Under the pieces are notes generated by a model. That model did not search any database, was not told the origin of the DNA, and saw nothing but the letters and a program-made list of their open reading frames with translations. This document shows, one piece after another, positions 44,604-53,737 of a DNA stretch of 64,000 bases (its first letter is position 1; each line of letters opens with the position of its first letter). The translations under genes were made by a program, and so were the position numbers. The DNA is from Brachybacterium phenoliresistens (GTDB lineage Bacteria; Actinomycetota; Actinomycetes; Actinomycetales; Dermabacteraceae): assembly GCF_000576425.1 (NCBI RefSeq), contig NZ_KK069990.1, positions 1-64,000 of the forward strand, given 5' to 3'.

Positions 44604-46061
44604 TCAGAGGGCCTCGGTGCGGCAGGACACCTGGAAGCCGTTCTCGTCCAGGAGGGGCTGGTAGGCGACCTGGTAGGTGTCAGCCGCCCACTGGGCGGGA
44701 TCGGCGGGCGGGTTCCCGCTCCAGGAGAACGCGGCCTGGTCCACGAGCACGCAGTCGGGCACCCGCGTGTTGGGGCCGTGGGTCCACTGCACGTCGTGGT
44801 CCGGCACCAGGTAGGCCATGAGCGTGATGTCGGAGGCGACGACCGTGCCGTCGGGGATCGCCGCGACAGCGGCCTGGGCGGCGTCCCAGCGGGGGCTGTG
44901 GGCGAGGGCGTCGGGGCGGGCCAGGGCGGCGATCGGCATCTGGGAGCCCAGCACGAGGGTGACGGCCGCGGTTGCGGCGACGGCCGTGGTGCGCACGAGG
45001 CCGCCGGGGCGGGGCGCATCGGCCGTGAGCCAGGCGGTCGCGCGGCCGGTGCGGCGGTCGCCCAGGGCATCGAGCAGGGCCGCGAGGGCGATCGGAACCA
45101 GGATCGCGTTGTAGTGCCAGTACCAGGTCCAGTAGAACTCGACGGTTCCGGTGAACCGCCAGGCCAGGGTCGGCAGCATCAGCCAGATCAGCGGCGAGCG
45201 GGCCCCGACCACACCGGCGGCCAGCAGCAGCATCCCCACCGTCATCCATTTGTCGGCGGGGAAGAACACGTCCAGCGGCGAGCCGAGGTTGCCGGTGTAG
45301 TCGTACTGCCCTGCCGTGTTCAGCAGCGGCAGGATCACGAAGGTCGACAGCACGAACCAGCCCAGCCCCCACGCGGCGAGCACCGCGCCGTGGACGCGAT
45401 GCTCGCGCCGCCTCAGGGCGACGACCGCGCCGAGCACCGCGACCGTCAGGCCCAGGTCCTCCTTGACGAACACGAGCAGCGCCGCGAGGACGAGGGCCGG
45501 CACGATCCGTCCGCGCAGCAGAGCGGTGAGGGAGAACGCCATCAGCGGGACGGCGAAGGCGATCTCGTGGAACTGGACATCGGCCGCGGACTGCAGGCCG
45601 AAGGAGAAGGCGTAGGCCAGGCCGGCGAGCGTGCCGAGCCCGGGGCCGAGGCGGTCGATCGCCAGGCGGGTCAGCGGGATCGCGCTGAGACCGAACAGCA
45701 GCGCCTGCGTCCACAGCAGCGCCAGCCCCGAGGGCCAGACCGCCCACACCGGGCCCAGCAGCACGAGCAGCGGGTGGAAGTGGTCGCCGAGCAGGTTCAC
45801 GCCGTCGCCCTTGATGGGGACGATGGGGGCGCGCAGCTCGGAGTATGCCTTCGCGAGCTCGGAGAAGATGCCCAGGTCCCAGGAGCGGGAGGCGAAGCTG
45901 CGCCACTGCTGCACGCCGAGCAGGCCGTAGACGGCGGTCGCGGCGGCGGCGATCGCGAGCGGCACGCCCCCGCGCACCGCCTCCGGGGCAGGGGCCGGGG
46001 ATGCGTTCCCGGGGCGGATGCCGGGGACCCCGGCGCCTTCGGTGCTCACGGCCGCGCTCAT
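44604..46061 (-). CDS. DUF2079 multipass membrane protein
   Basis: This 485-residue protein has about ten helices and the DUF2079 features: SFASRSWDLGIFSELAKAYS early, the loop GDHFHPLLVLLGPVW, LQSAADVQFHEIAFAVPLMA and VFVKEDLGL. DUF2079 proteins resemble GT-C glycosyltransferase-like membrane enzymes; the substrate is unknown. The C-terminal 70 residues look extracytoplasmic. The ATG at 46061 is taken because TACCCT lies 7 bases before it (leaderless); a longer open frame exists but covers that box. Confidence 0.88.
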   Translation of the reverse strand: MSAAVSTEGAGVPGIRPGNASPAPAPEAVRGGVPLAIAAAATAVYGLLGVQQWRSFASRSWDLGIFSELAKAYSELRAPIVPIKGDGVNLLGDHFHPLLVLLGPVWAVWPSGLALLWTQALLFGLSAIPLTRLAIDRLGPGLGTLAGLAYAFSFGLQSAADVQFHEIAFAVPLMAFSLTALLRGRIVPALVLAALLVFVKEDLGLTVAVLGAVVALRRREHRVHGAVLAAWGLGWFVLSTFVILPLLNTAGQYDYTGNLGSPLDVFFPADKWMTVGMLLLAAGVVGARSPLIWLMLPTLAWRFTGTVEFYWTWYWHYNAILVPIALAALLDALGDRRTGRATAWLTADAPRPGGLVRTTAVAATAAVTLVLGSQMPIAALARPDALAHSPRWDAAQAAVAAIPDGTVVASDITLMAYLVPDHDVQWTHGPNTRVPDCVLVDQAAFSWSGNPPADPAQWAADTYQVAYQPLLDENGFQVSCRTEAL

Positions 46062-46068
46062 GGACTCG

Positions 46069-46074
46069 AGGGTA
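46069..46074 (-). promoter_or_regulatory. -10 box TACCCT of DUF2079 gene (leaderless)
   Basis: On the minus strand TACCCT ends 7 bases before the ATG. Confidence 0.55.
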
Positions 46075-46164
46075 CTGGCGCACGGCCCGGCGGGGCGCAT
46101 CGGCCCGGATAGGCGCATCGGCCCGGTCCGGCCGGTGCGCAGGGCGGGCCGCCCCGGCCTCCGA

Positions 46165-46875
46165 TCAGGAGATCGAGCAGGCGACCCCGTTGAAGCCGTG
46201 GTTGCAGTAGCCGCCGGGGTTCTTGGCGAGGTACTGCTGGTGCTCGGGCTCGGCCGTGTAGTAGACGCCGTCCCCGGCGTCGGCCAGCGCCGCGAGCTCG
46301 GTGGTGATGGCGCCGCGGCCTGCGGCGTCCAGCGCCTGCTGGTAGCTGCGGGCCGAGGCGGTGACGATCTCCCCCTGGTGCGCGGTCGTCCAGTAGACGG
46401 CGCTGCGGTACTCGGTGCCGACGTCGTTGCCCTGGCGCATGGCGGTGGTCGGGTCGTGCTGCTGCCAGAACTCGGTGAGCAGGGCGCGCAGCACGGCGTC
46501 GCGCGCGTCCTGGTCGGCGCCGCGGTAGATCACCCGCACGGCCTCGGCGTGCCCGGTCCTCGCGGAGAAGACCTCCTCGTAGGTGGGGTGGGCCGTGAAG
46601 CCTCCGGCGTAGCCGGCGGAGGTCGTGTGCACCCCGGGGATCTGCCAGGCGATCCGCTCGATGCCCCAGAAGCAGCCGCCGGCCAGGATGATCTCCTCCG
46701 CGTCGGCGGGCCAGGGACGGGGGTCGACGGGGGCGTCGGGGCCCAGCATGTCGGTGCCCAGCACGAGGTGCTCGCGCAGCAGGGGGTACGGGGACGCGTC
46801 GCGGCCCGGCAGCGCCTCCTCGCGCGTGACCATCTGCTTCTTGTGCCCGTACAGGAGATCCATCATCTGCCACAT
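46165..46875 (-). CDS. msrA: Peptide-methionine (S)-S-oxide reductase
   Basis: This enzyme repairs oxidised methionine in proteins. The 236-residue protein has catalytic C68 in AGGCFWGIER and the family segments GYAGG, HAEAVRV, NDVGTEYRSAVY and the resolving-cysteine tail GYCNHGFNGVACSIS. Residues 1-55 precede the common MsrA core and may be an extra N-terminal helix region. I chose the ATG at 46875, 7 bases after TAGCGT; a GTG at 46884 would overlap that box. Confidence 0.97.
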   Translation of the reverse strand: MWQMMDLLYGHKKQMVTREEALPGRDASPYPLLREHLVLGTDMLGPDAPVDPRPWPADAEEIILAGGCFWGIERIAWQIPGVHTTSAGYAGGFTAHPTYEEVFSARTGHAEAVRVIYRGADQDARDAVLRALLTEFWQQHDPTTAMRQGNDVGTEYRSAVYWTTAHQGEIVTASARSYQQALDAAGRGAITTELAALADAGDGVYYTAEPEHQQYLAKNPGGYCNHGFNGVACSIS

Positions 46876-46882
46876 GGTCCTC

Positions 46883-46888
46883 ACGCTA
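46883..46888 (-). promoter_or_regulatory. -10 box TAGCGT of msrA (leaderless)
   Basis: On the minus strand TAGCGT ends 7 bases before the msrA ATG. Confidence 0.55.
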
Positions 46889-46942
46889 GACCTGTGCGGG
46901 GCGCCGTGGGGGAGAAGGTGTCGCGCATCGCGCCGGGCGGGA

Positions 46943-47539
46943 TCAGGCGGCCGGATCCCGCGGGGCGGTCGGGTCCCGCGGGGCGGGCGGCGCCCCGTCC
47001 CGCGGCAGCAGCAGCACCAGCAGCACGACCACCGCGACGACGCCCGGGATCATCAGCCAGGCCGGGACCGCCGCGCCGGCGCCGGCGAGGGCCAGCAGCC
47101 CCGCCCCGGCCACCAGGCCGATGCCCAGCGCCGGCAGCGCCCGCCGCACCGTCGCCGCCAGCGCGCCGCGCCGCACCACCCCGTGGGCGGGGACCGAGGC
47201 CGCCAGCGCCCACAGGGCGTGGGACACCATCAGCAGCGCCGCCAGGGCCAGCGTGGCCCCGGCCCCGAGCGGTCCGGCGATCACCACGGCGATCACCAGC
47301 ACGCAGAAGGCGACCAGTCCCGCATCGGCGTCGGGCCGCGCCGTCTGCAGCAGTCCCAGCAGGAGGACGACCAGGGTCAGCAGCACCGCCTGCGGCGAGC
47401 CGAAGGGAGCCATGCCGGTCACCAGCGCCGCAGCCAGCAGCAGCGCCGCGAGCGCGCCCAGGCGCAGCGCCCACTGGCTCGGGTCCACGATGCGCAGGTC
47501 CGCGATGGCCTGCGCGACGCCCTCGACGAGCGATCTCAT
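46943..47539 (-). CDS. Multipass membrane protein of MoxR operon
   Basis: This 198-residue protein has about five or six helices rich in Ala, Leu and Val and a short Pro/Arg tail ending APRDPTAPRDPAA. No motif is recognised. It is the last of six genes running 52628-46943; its ATG overlaps the DUF58 stop. Genes at this position in MoxR operons often encode membrane partners, and a transporter or channel role cannot be told. Confidence 0.8.
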   Translation of the reverse strand: MRSLVEGVAQAIADLRIVDPSQWALRLGALAALLLAAALVTGMAPFGSPQAVLLTLVVLLLGLLQTARPDADAGLVAFCVLVIAVVIAGPLGAGATLALAALLMVSHALWALAASVPAHGVVRRGALAATVRRALPALGIGLVAGAGLLALAGAGAAVPAWLMIPGVVAVVVLLVLLLPRDGAPPAPRDPTAPRDPAA

Positions 47540-48918
47540 CAGGACCTCCGGATCCGCGGGGCGGAGCCCGCCGCCATGAGGGACAGGACCACCGGCGCCA
47601 GGGACGCGGGCCCCTCCCACGCCGTCACCGGCACGCCGCGCTCGCGCAGCTCCCGCACGATCTGCTCGCGCAGCAGGCGCCGCATCACCCAGGCCTCGGC
47701 CCAGAACCGGTCCGAGGCCCGGCCGTCGGGGCGGCGCTCGGGCCGGCCGTGCAGCGCCGAGGCGTCGCCGACGGACAGCGGCAGGGGGTCCACGACGATC
47801 ACATCGGCCCCCTGGGCGACGAGGTCGCCGACCTGGGCGATCACCGGCTCGCTGAGCAGGGGCGAGAACACCACGGTGAGGGTGCCGGTGCGCACGGTGC
47901 GCAGCCGCACCGCCCGGCCGCTGCCGATCTCCCGGGTGGCGCGGGAGAGCGCGTCGGTGAGCACCCGCAGCTGGCGGGGCCCGGTGCCGGCGCGCACGGG
48001 GCCGATGAGATGGCCGAGGTCGTGCAGGGCGACCCGGTCCCCGGCGGCGAGGTAGTGGCGGGCGACCGCCGCGGAGGCCCGGACGGTCACGTCCAGGCTG
48101 GAGGGGGACTCCGGCGGGGCCGAGGGCAGCGGCGGAATGTCCACCAGGGTGTCGGTGACCAGGAGGACGTCGGTGTCCTGCTCGGAGAAGGTGGCGTTGG
48201 TGTGCATGGTGCCCGTGCGGGAGGTGACGCGCCAGTTGATGCGGTGCAGGCGGTCGCCGGCCTGGAACGGACGCACATCGGCCAGGGCCGTGCCGGGGCC
48301 GCGGCGGCGGGAGATGTGCGCGCCGCTGATGCCGATCACCGAGGGCACGTCCACGGGCGCCTCGAGGATCGGGGAGTCGGGGGTGACCTGCAGGTCCAGG
48401 GGCCCCAGCACGCTCTGGGCGCGGAAGGCGCCGGCGGCGTCGGCCACCTGCACGTGCACGGGGCCGATGCGGTAGTTGCCCCAGCGCCGCACGGTCAGGG
48501 AGAGGGAGACGGCGTCCGCATCGGCCGCGGTCGCGTAGCGGGGCGTGGTGTAGGCGTGCGCGCGCGGGGGCAGCACCACGCCGGCCACCGTACCCGGGGC
48601 GACGTGGACGCTCGCGCGGACCGTGCCGCCCTCGGGGAGGCGGTCCGTGCCCAGGCGCAGCACCGGGGCGGGCTCCGCCATCGGCCCGGGGGCGCCGGCG
48701 CGCAGCAGGAGGGCGGCGTGCGCGAGCAGCGCCCACACCAGCAGCGGCAGCACGACCACCAGCAGGTCCGGCCGGCCGGCGAGCACGGCGATGGCCCCGG
48801 CGCCGCCGCCGGCGACGACGGCGCGGGTGTGGGCGGGGGTGGGGCGCAGCCGCAGCGGCGGCCCGGCCGGGGTGCGGACCCCGCCGGACGGGACGCGGGG
48901 CTGCGCGCTCCCGCTCAC
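47539..48918 (-). CDS. DUF58 domain protein
   Basis: This 459-residue protein has two N-terminal helices (about 30-70) and the DUF58 core GPGTALADVRPFQAGDRLHRINW near 210, partner of MoxR ATPases; it is a vWA-like fold. Such proteins are thought to be presented to, or remodelled by, MoxR. The GTG at 48918 overlaps the MoxR stop, so synthesis is coupled. The stop overlaps the next ATG. Confidence 0.93.
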   Translation of the reverse strand: MSGSAQPRVPSGGVRTPAGPPLRLRPTPAHTRAVVAGGGAGAIAVLAGRPDLLVVVLPLLVWALLAHAALLLRAGAPGPMAEPAPVLRLGTDRLPEGGTVRASVHVAPGTVAGVVLPPRAHAYTTPRYATAADADAVSLSLTVRRWGNYRIGPVHVQVADAAGAFRAQSVLGPLDLQVTPDSPILEAPVDVPSVIGISGAHISRRRGPGTALADVRPFQAGDRLHRINWRVTSRTGTMHTNATFSEQDTDVLLVTDTLVDIPPLPSAPPESPSSLDVTVRASAAVARHYLAAGDRVALHDLGHLIGPVRAGTGPRQLRVLTDALSRATREIGSGRAVRLRTVRTGTLTVVFSPLLSEPVIAQVGDLVAQGADVIVVDPLPLSVGDASALHGRPERRPDGRASDRFWAEAWVMRRLLREQIVRELRERGVPVTAWEGPASLAPVVLSLMAAGSAPRIRRS

Positions 48919-49952
48919 GGCGCCGGCACCGCGCCGGCGGGCTGCGCGACGGGGACCTCGACCTCCGTGAGGACCGCCGCGACCACGGCGTGGCTGCTGG
49001 CGTTCTGCAGCCACAGCTCCGGCTTGATGGTGACGCGGTGGTCCAGGGCGGCGTGGGCGAGGTCCTTGACATCCTCGGGCAGCACGAAGCCGCGGCCGCG
49101 GATCACCGCGAGCGCCCGCGCGCAGACGATCAGCGCGAGGGTCCCGCGGGGGGAGGCTCCCACCAGCGCGTGGGGGTGGCGGCGGGTGGCGCGGACCAGC
49201 TCGACGGCGTACGCGCCGACCTCGTCCTCGACGTGGACCCGCTCCACGGCCTCCTGGACCGCGAGCAGGCCGGCGGCGTCGATGACCTGCGGGACGGACT
49301 GCTCCTCGGTGCCGCGGCGCAGCCGGCGCGAGAGCACGTCCCACTCCTGCTGGGCGCTGGGGTATCCGAAGGACAGCCGCAGCAGGAAGCGGTCCAGCTG
49401 CGCCTCGGGCAGCGGGTAGGTGCCCTCGTGCTCGACGGGATTGGCGGTGGCCAGCACATGGAAGGGCCGCGGCAGCGGGCGGGTCGTGCCCTCGACGGTG
49501 ACCTGCCGCTCCTGCATCGCCTCGAGCAGCGCGGACTGCGTCTTCGGGGGCGTGCGGTTGATCTCGTCGGCCAGCAGCAGGCCGGTGAACACGGGGCCGG
49601 GCCGGAAGGCGAACTCGCCCGTGCGCTGGTCGAAGACCTCCGCGCCGGTGAGATCGGCCGGCAGCAGGTCCGGCGTGAACTGGGCGCGGGTGAAGGGCAG
49701 GCCCAGGGCCTGCGCGAAGGAGCGGGCCGCGAGGGTCTTGCCGAGGCCGGGCAGGTCCTCGAGGAGCACGTGGCCGCCGGCGAGGATGCCGGCGAGCACC
49801 AGCTCGAGGGCCTCCCGCTTGCCGACCACGGCCTGCTCGACGGCGTCCAGGACGGCGCCGGCGGAGGCGAAGGCCTCCTCGGGGGTCTCGGGCTGCGGGG
49901 CGACGGGCTCCGGGGCGGGGTCGGAGGCGGTGCGCTCGGGGCTGGCGGTCAT
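48915..49952 (-). CDS. moxR: MoxR-family AAA+ ATPase
   Basis: This is a 345-residue chaperone-like ATPase that acts on vWA-domain partners. Walker A is EDLPGLGKT near 65-73 and Walker B LLADEINRTPP near 126-136, with sensor ATANPVEHEGTYPLPEAQLDRF and a C-terminal lid. The N-terminal 27 residues are Pro/Glu-rich. It lies third from last in the coupled operon, with ATGA overlap at its start. Confidence 0.97.
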   Translation of the reverse strand: MTASPERTASDPAPEPVAPQPETPEEAFASAGAVLDAVEQAVVGKREALELVLAGILAGGHVLLEDLPGLGKTLAARSFAQALGLPFTRAQFTPDLLPADLTGAEVFDQRTGEFAFRPGPVFTGLLLADEINRTPPKTQSALLEAMQERQVTVEGTTRPLPRPFHVLATANPVEHEGTYPLPEAQLDRFLLRLSFGYPSAQQEWDVLSRRLRRGTEEQSVPQVIDAAGLLAVQEAVERVHVEDEVGAYAVELVRATRRHPHALVGASPRGTLALIVCARALAVIRGRGFVLPEDVKDLAHAALDHRVTIKPELWLQNASSHAVVAAVLTEVEVPVAQPAGAVPAP

Positions 49953-50542
49953 GGACGGGACTCCTCGGTCGGGGTCGGGGCGGGATGCGGGGTCCGCCCG
50001 GTGGGGGCGGCGATCGGTGCAGGGGGCGCGACGGCCAGCTCGCGGAGGTAGCGGTGCAGGGTGGCGCGGTCGATGGGGGCCACCGGGTGGGCGTCGTGGT
50101 CCTCGTGGGCGGACTCCGCGATCAGACGGCGCAGCGGCTCGGACAGCGGCGGGGCGTCCTCGCGATGCTCGCGCTCGGCGGCGATCTCCCCGAGGGCCTG
50201 CCCGATGGCGCGGGCGGTGATCTTCCGGGCCGGCTGCGCGGAATAGGCGGCGGCCTCCAGGCGCCGCACCCGCAGATCGCGTCCGTCGAGGCGGGCGGCG
50301 TCGGGGTCGGTGTCCAGGGGCGGCGCGGCCGATGCGTCCGCGCGGGCGATCCCGCGGCGCAGGAACCAGGAGCAGGCGGCGACGGCGAGGGCCAGGGACA
50401 CCGGCAGCACCGGGTCGAGGTGGGCGCCGGCGAGGGCCAGCACCAGCATCACGACCAGGGCGACCGCCAGGGCGATCCCGGTGTCGCGGACCAGGATCAC
50501 CAGCTCGCCGACGGGCCCGCGGTCGCGCAGCGCGGCCCTCAT
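49949..50542 (-). CDS. Membrane protein of MoxR operon, unknown
   Basis: This 197-residue protein has two helices (about 15-65, ILVRDTGIALAVALVVMLVL and ALAVAACSWFL) and a cytoplasmic C-terminus with ARKITARAIGQALGEIAAER and Pro/Thr tail. It is placed between DUF4129 and MoxR genes and overlaps both by ATGA. No family is recognised. Equivalent positions in other actinobacteria hold divergent small membrane proteins. Confidence 0.78.
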   Translation of the reverse strand: MRAALRDRGPVGELVILVRDTGIALAVALVVMLVLALAGAHLDPVLPVSLALAVAACSWFLRRGIARADASAAPPLDTDPDAARLDGRDLRVRRLEAAAYSAQPARKITARAIGQALGEIAAEREHREDAPPLSEPLRRLIAESAHEDHDAHPVAPIDRATLHRYLRELAVAPPAPIAAPTGRTPHPAPTPTEESRP

Positions 50543-51306
50543 GCGCCGGTGCCCGTCTGGGAGCGCAGATCCGCGGACAGCCAGGTGAGCAGGGCGATCG
50601 CCCGCTCCCGGTCCGCCTCGGTGATGGGGGTGCCGGAGAACAGCGCCCGGCCGTACAGCCGGGCGAAGTCCTCGAGATCCTCCCGGGGGAGGGACAGGGC
50701 CCCGAGCACCGCGAGGACGAACTCGCGGGTGGTCTGGGATCCGCCGCGGCGGATCCCCGCCTCGGCGATCGCCTGCTCGAGGGCGAGCCACGCGGCGATC
50801 ACCGCATCGCCGGGCCGGCGGGCACGGGTGAGCTGGACGACGGCCTCGTCCAGCGCGGTCGCGGCCTGCTGGGCGGTGAGCTCCTCGGGCTCGGCCTCGG
50901 CCGCGGCCTCGGAGCGCCGCTCCCGGCGGCCCAGCGCGATCACGCGCTGGGCGATCCAGACGACCAGCACCAGCACGACCAGCCCTGCGAGCACGCCCAG
51001 GACCAGACCGATCAGGTCCATCGCCTCGCGCACGCCCTCCCGCACCGGCGGCGGGGTGACATCCCGCGTGGCCCACTCGGGCTCGTCGGGCCCCGGGTCC
51101 TGCACGGTGAGCTCCCGCGAGGAGGTGGGTGCCGCCGGCTCGAACGAGGCCAGCGGCTCGTCGCTGCGGGTGGAGGCGAGGCCCGCCAGCACCAGGCACA
51201 GCGTCCCCAGGGCCAGCACGAGCAGGGCCCACGGGCCGATGCTCCATCGCCGTGCCGCGCCGTCCGCCTGCTCGGCGCCGTCCCCCCGGACCCCCTCCCG
51301 GCTCAT
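50539..51306 (-). CDS. DUF4129 domain membrane protein
   Basis: This 255-residue protein has two helices (about 27-47, 100-125) around an extracytoplasmic loop, and a C-terminal DUF4129 domain containing AAWLALEQAIAEAGIRRG and SQTTREFVLAVL. DUF4129 proteins, some related to transglutaminase partners, usually occur with MoxR and DUF58. Its start overlaps the methyltransferase stop by ATGA. Confidence 0.9.
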   Translation of the reverse strand: MSREGVRGDGAEQADGAARRWSIGPWALLVLALGTLCLVLAGLASTRSDEPLASFEPAAPTSSRELTVQDPGPDEPEWATRDVTPPPVREGVREAMDLIGLVLGVLAGLVVLVLVVWIAQRVIALGRRERRSEAAAEAEPEELTAQQAATALDEAVVQLTRARRPGDAVIAAWLALEQAIAEAGIRRGGSQTTREFVLAVLGALSLPREDLEDFARLYGRALFSGTPITEADRERAIALLTWLSADLRSQTGTGA

Positions 51307-52628
51307 GCGGGACCGTCCCCGTCCGTGTGCTCCGTCTGCTCCGTGTGCTCTGCCTGCTCCGTGTGCGGGGAGGCGACGATCACCGACTGCTCCCCGGCGA
51401 TGCGGGTGAGGATCAGGGTCGCCTTCTCGTCGCCGAAGCGGCGCGGCCGCAGGCTGCGCCGCAGCTCCTCCGGCGTGATCGCGGTCCCGCGCTTCTTGAT
51501 CTCGAGCACGCCGATGCGATGCTCGCGCAGGTAGGCGGCGAGGCGCTTGAGGGAGAAGCCGAACACGTCCCGCACCGCGTAGCCCTGCAGGAACGGGGAG
51601 CGGATGCGCTGGTCGGCGGTGAGATAGGCGATGCTCGGGTCCAGGGTGCGGGCGTCCATCCCCGCGGCGACCTGGCCGATGAGGCCCGCGCGGATCACCG
51701 CGCCGTCCGGCTCGTACAGGTGCGCGCCCACGGGGCCGGAGTCCGGGTCGGGGACCTCCTCGCCGGTGCGCTCGCGCAGCGCATGGGCGCCGTCGCGGCC
51801 GATCACCAGGGCGCTGCGGCGCACCCCGTCGGCCGCGAGCGGACCGAACCAGCAGGTGGCCTCGAGGACCTGGCCGTGCCAGGACAGCCACTGCGTCTCC
51901 GTCCCCTCCGGCAGCGCCGCATGGTCGATGCCGGGGCCCAGCTTGGCGCCCAGCGGGCCGGCCTGGCCGTCGCGGCCGATGCGGCGGGCGAGGTCGTGGA
52001 CCGTCGACAGCGGCGGCTCGTACTCCTCCGGGTCGTGCAGGCGGCGGGTGCGGCCGCGGGCCGGGGCACGCCGGGCGGGATCCAGCCAGATGCCCTCGGT
52101 GGCCGAGGGGTCGTGGTCCTCCGCACGGCCCAGGCGGACGCTCGCGGTGGGGAAGGGGCGCAGGTTCACGGTCGCGACGGCGACGGTGGCGGCGTCGCGG
52201 TCCACGGCCAGCACCTCGGTGCCCAGGGCGGCGTTGGCCATGGCGTCCCCGCCGATGCCGCAGCCGAGGTCCGCGACCGACGCGACCCCGGCGTCCCGGA
52301 AGCGGCGGGCGTGCAGCGCCGCCACGGGCAGCCGGGTCGCCTGCTCCAGACCGTGCGGGGTGAACAGCATCGTCGCGGCGAACTCCCCGAACTTGTCCGC
52401 CGCGCGGGCGCGCAGCCGCGACTGGGTGAGCGCGGCGGCGACGAGCTCGGGCGCATGGCCGGCGCCGCGCAGCCGCGCGCCGAGGGCGAGCGCGCCGCTC
52501 TCCTCGTACGGGGGCAGGGAGTTCAGCAGATCCCAGCCGGCCGGCTGCAGCACCTGCTCGAGCTCGGCGACCAGCGGGTCGGGGGCGGGATCCGCGGAGG
52601 CGGAGGAATGCGGCGTCGACGGATCCAT
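51303..52628 (-). CDS. THUMP-like SAM-dependent methyltransferase
   Basis: This 441-residue protein belongs to the class I methyltransferases annotated THUMP-like. SAM motif I is VADLGCGIGGDAMA near 118-131, the acidic motif is AVDRD near 141-145, and IWLDPARR near 180-187 resembles the nucleic-acid methyltransferase DPP motif. The C-terminal THUMP-like region (about 360-425) contains VLEIKKRGTAITPEELRR. RNA is the expected substrate. The last 30 residues have a short repeat HTEQ. It begins a six-gene coupled operon, with leaderless TAGTCT 7 bases before ATG 52628. Confidence 0.9.
   Translation of the reverse strand: MDPSTPHSSASADPAPDPLVAELEQVLQPAGWDLLNSLPPYEESGALALGARLRGAGHAPELVAAALTQSRLRARAADKFGEFAATMLFTPHGLEQATRLPVAALHARRFRDAGVASVADLGCGIGGDAMANAALGTEVLAVDRDAATVAVATVNLRPFPTASVRLGRAEDHDPSATEGIWLDPARRAPARGRTRRLHDPEEYEPPLSTVHDLARRIGRDGQAGPLGAKLGPGIDHAALPEGTETQWLSWHGQVLEATCWFGPLAADGVRRSALVIGRDGAHALRERTGEEVPDPDSGPVGAHLYEPDGAVIRAGLIGQVAAGMDARTLDPSIAYLTADQRIRSPFLQGYAVRDVFGFSLKRLAAYLREHRIGVLEIKKRGTAITPEELRRSLRPRRFGDEKATLILTRIAGEQSVIVASPHTEQAEHTEQTEHTDGDGPA
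51325..51366 (-). repeat. 18-base tandem repeat in methyltransferase tail
   Basis: Units at 51325-51342 and 51343-51360, plus a 6-base remnant, encode HTEQ(T/A)E at the protein tail. Confidence 0.8.
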
Positions 52629-52635
52629 GCGCACG

Positions 52636-52641
52636 AGACTA
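52636..52641 (-). promoter_or_regulatory. -10 box TAGTCT of MoxR operon (leaderless)
   Basis: On the minus strand TAGTCT ends 7 bases before the ATG of the first operon gene. Confidence 0.55.
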
Positions 52642-52685
52642 TCGGAATCCGCTGTCCCGACGGGGCCGGACGCCCTCCGGATCGC

Positions 52686-53654
52686 TCAGGCGTGGGTCTC
52701 CAGCACGATCTTCCCCCGGGCGTGGCCGCTCTCGAGGACCTCGTGGCCGCGGCCCGCCTCCGCCAGGGGCAGCACCGCGGCGACCTCGAGCGGCAGCAGC
52801 CCGCTCGCGTGCCCCTGCGCCAGCTGCTGCAGCCGGCCGCGGGAGGGGGACATGCGGGTCACGCTCGCGCGGATGCCGCGCTCGCGGGCCGGGGCGAGGT
52901 CGGCCAGGCTCGGCACCGCGACGATCCGGCCGCCCTCGGCGATCACGTCCAGGCTGGGCAGGAAGGTCGTGAAGTAGTGCAGGTCGATGACGACGTCGAC
53001 CCCGCGGCCGCGGGTCTCGGACAGCACCCGCTCGGCCCAGTCCTCCTCGTCGTAGGCGATCGGCTCCCCGCCCAGCTCGCGGATCCGCTCCGCGTTCTCG
53101 GCGCGGCCGGTGGCCAGCACCCGGGCGGCCCCGGCCTGCAGGGCCAGGGGGATCAGCAGCTGGCCCACCCCGCCGGTGCCGCCGTGGACCAGCAGGGTCT
53201 CCCCGGGGCGCAGGCGGGCGTCGTCCTCGAGGGCCGTCTGCGCGGTGGTGCCGGCCAGCGCCAGGCCGGCGTAGGCGCGCAGGTCAGGCTCGGCGCCGGG
53301 GACGGGGCACAGGTCGTGGGCGGAGAAGGCGACGGTCTCGGCGTAGGCGCCGCGCATGTCGCCGAGGGTCCTCACCCCGAAGACGGGGGAGCCCACCGGC
53401 ATGCCCAGGGCCTCGAGGTCCACGTCGTCGGCCGCGCCGATCACGTGCCCGGACATCTCCCGGCCCAGCACGGCGGGCAGCTCGAGGTTCTTCGCCTGGC
53501 CGGAGCTGCCGTCGCGCATCTTGTAGTCGATCGGGTTCAGCCCGGCGAACGCCACCGACACCAGCACGTCCCCGGGCCCCGCAGCAGGAGGCGCGCTCTC
53601 GCGCAGCTGGAGGACGTCCGGGGTGCCGAAGGTGTCGATGATGATCTCTCGCAT
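52686..53654 (-). CDS. MDR-family NADPH:quinone oxidoreductase-like protein
   Basis: This 322-residue zinc-less medium-chain dehydrogenase/reductase reduces quinones or enones with NADPH. Motifs are AGLNPIDYKMRDG near 37-49, GREMSGHV and the nucleotide-binding VHGGTGGVGQLLIPLA. The zinc cysteines are absent. The ATG at 53654 follows CAGAAT by 6 bases. It lies upstream of the MoxR operon, 57 bases away, but both have their own start signals. Confidence 0.93.
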   Translation of the reverse strand: MREIIIDTFGTPDVLQLRESAPPAAGPGDVLVSVAFAGLNPIDYKMRDGSSGQAKNLELPAVLGREMSGHVIGAADDVDLEALGMPVGSPVFGVRTLGDMRGAYAETVAFSAHDLCPVPGAEPDLRAYAGLALAGTTAQTALEDDARLRPGETLLVHGGTGGVGQLLIPLALQAGAARVLATGRAENAERIRELGGEPIAYDEEDWAERVLSETRGRGVDVVIDLHYFTTFLPSLDVIAEGGRIVAVPSLADLAPARERGIRASVTRMSPSRGRLQQLAQGHASGLLPLEVAAVLPLAEAGRGHEVLESGHARGKIVLETHA

Positions 53655-53660
53655 GCCTCG

Positions 53661-53666
53661 ATTCTG
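53661..53666 (-). promoter_or_regulatory. -10-like CAGAAT of MDR gene (leaderless)
   Basis: On the minus strand CAGAAT ends 6 bases before the ATG; the first base is C, not T. Confidence 0.4.
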
Positions 53667-53737
53667 TCCCACCGATGGGATCATCGGGGCGGTGCGGCGT
53701 GTCGGCCGGCGCGCGACGAGGTCAGGAGGACGCGAAC

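Noticed and set aside
43382-45070. Minus-strand open frame of about 560 codons over the Pro/Ser/Thr protein
   Set aside because: The plus-strand frame has a ribosome site, a hydrophobic export segment and in-frame repeats; the antisense frame only mirrors the repeats as Gly/Ser.
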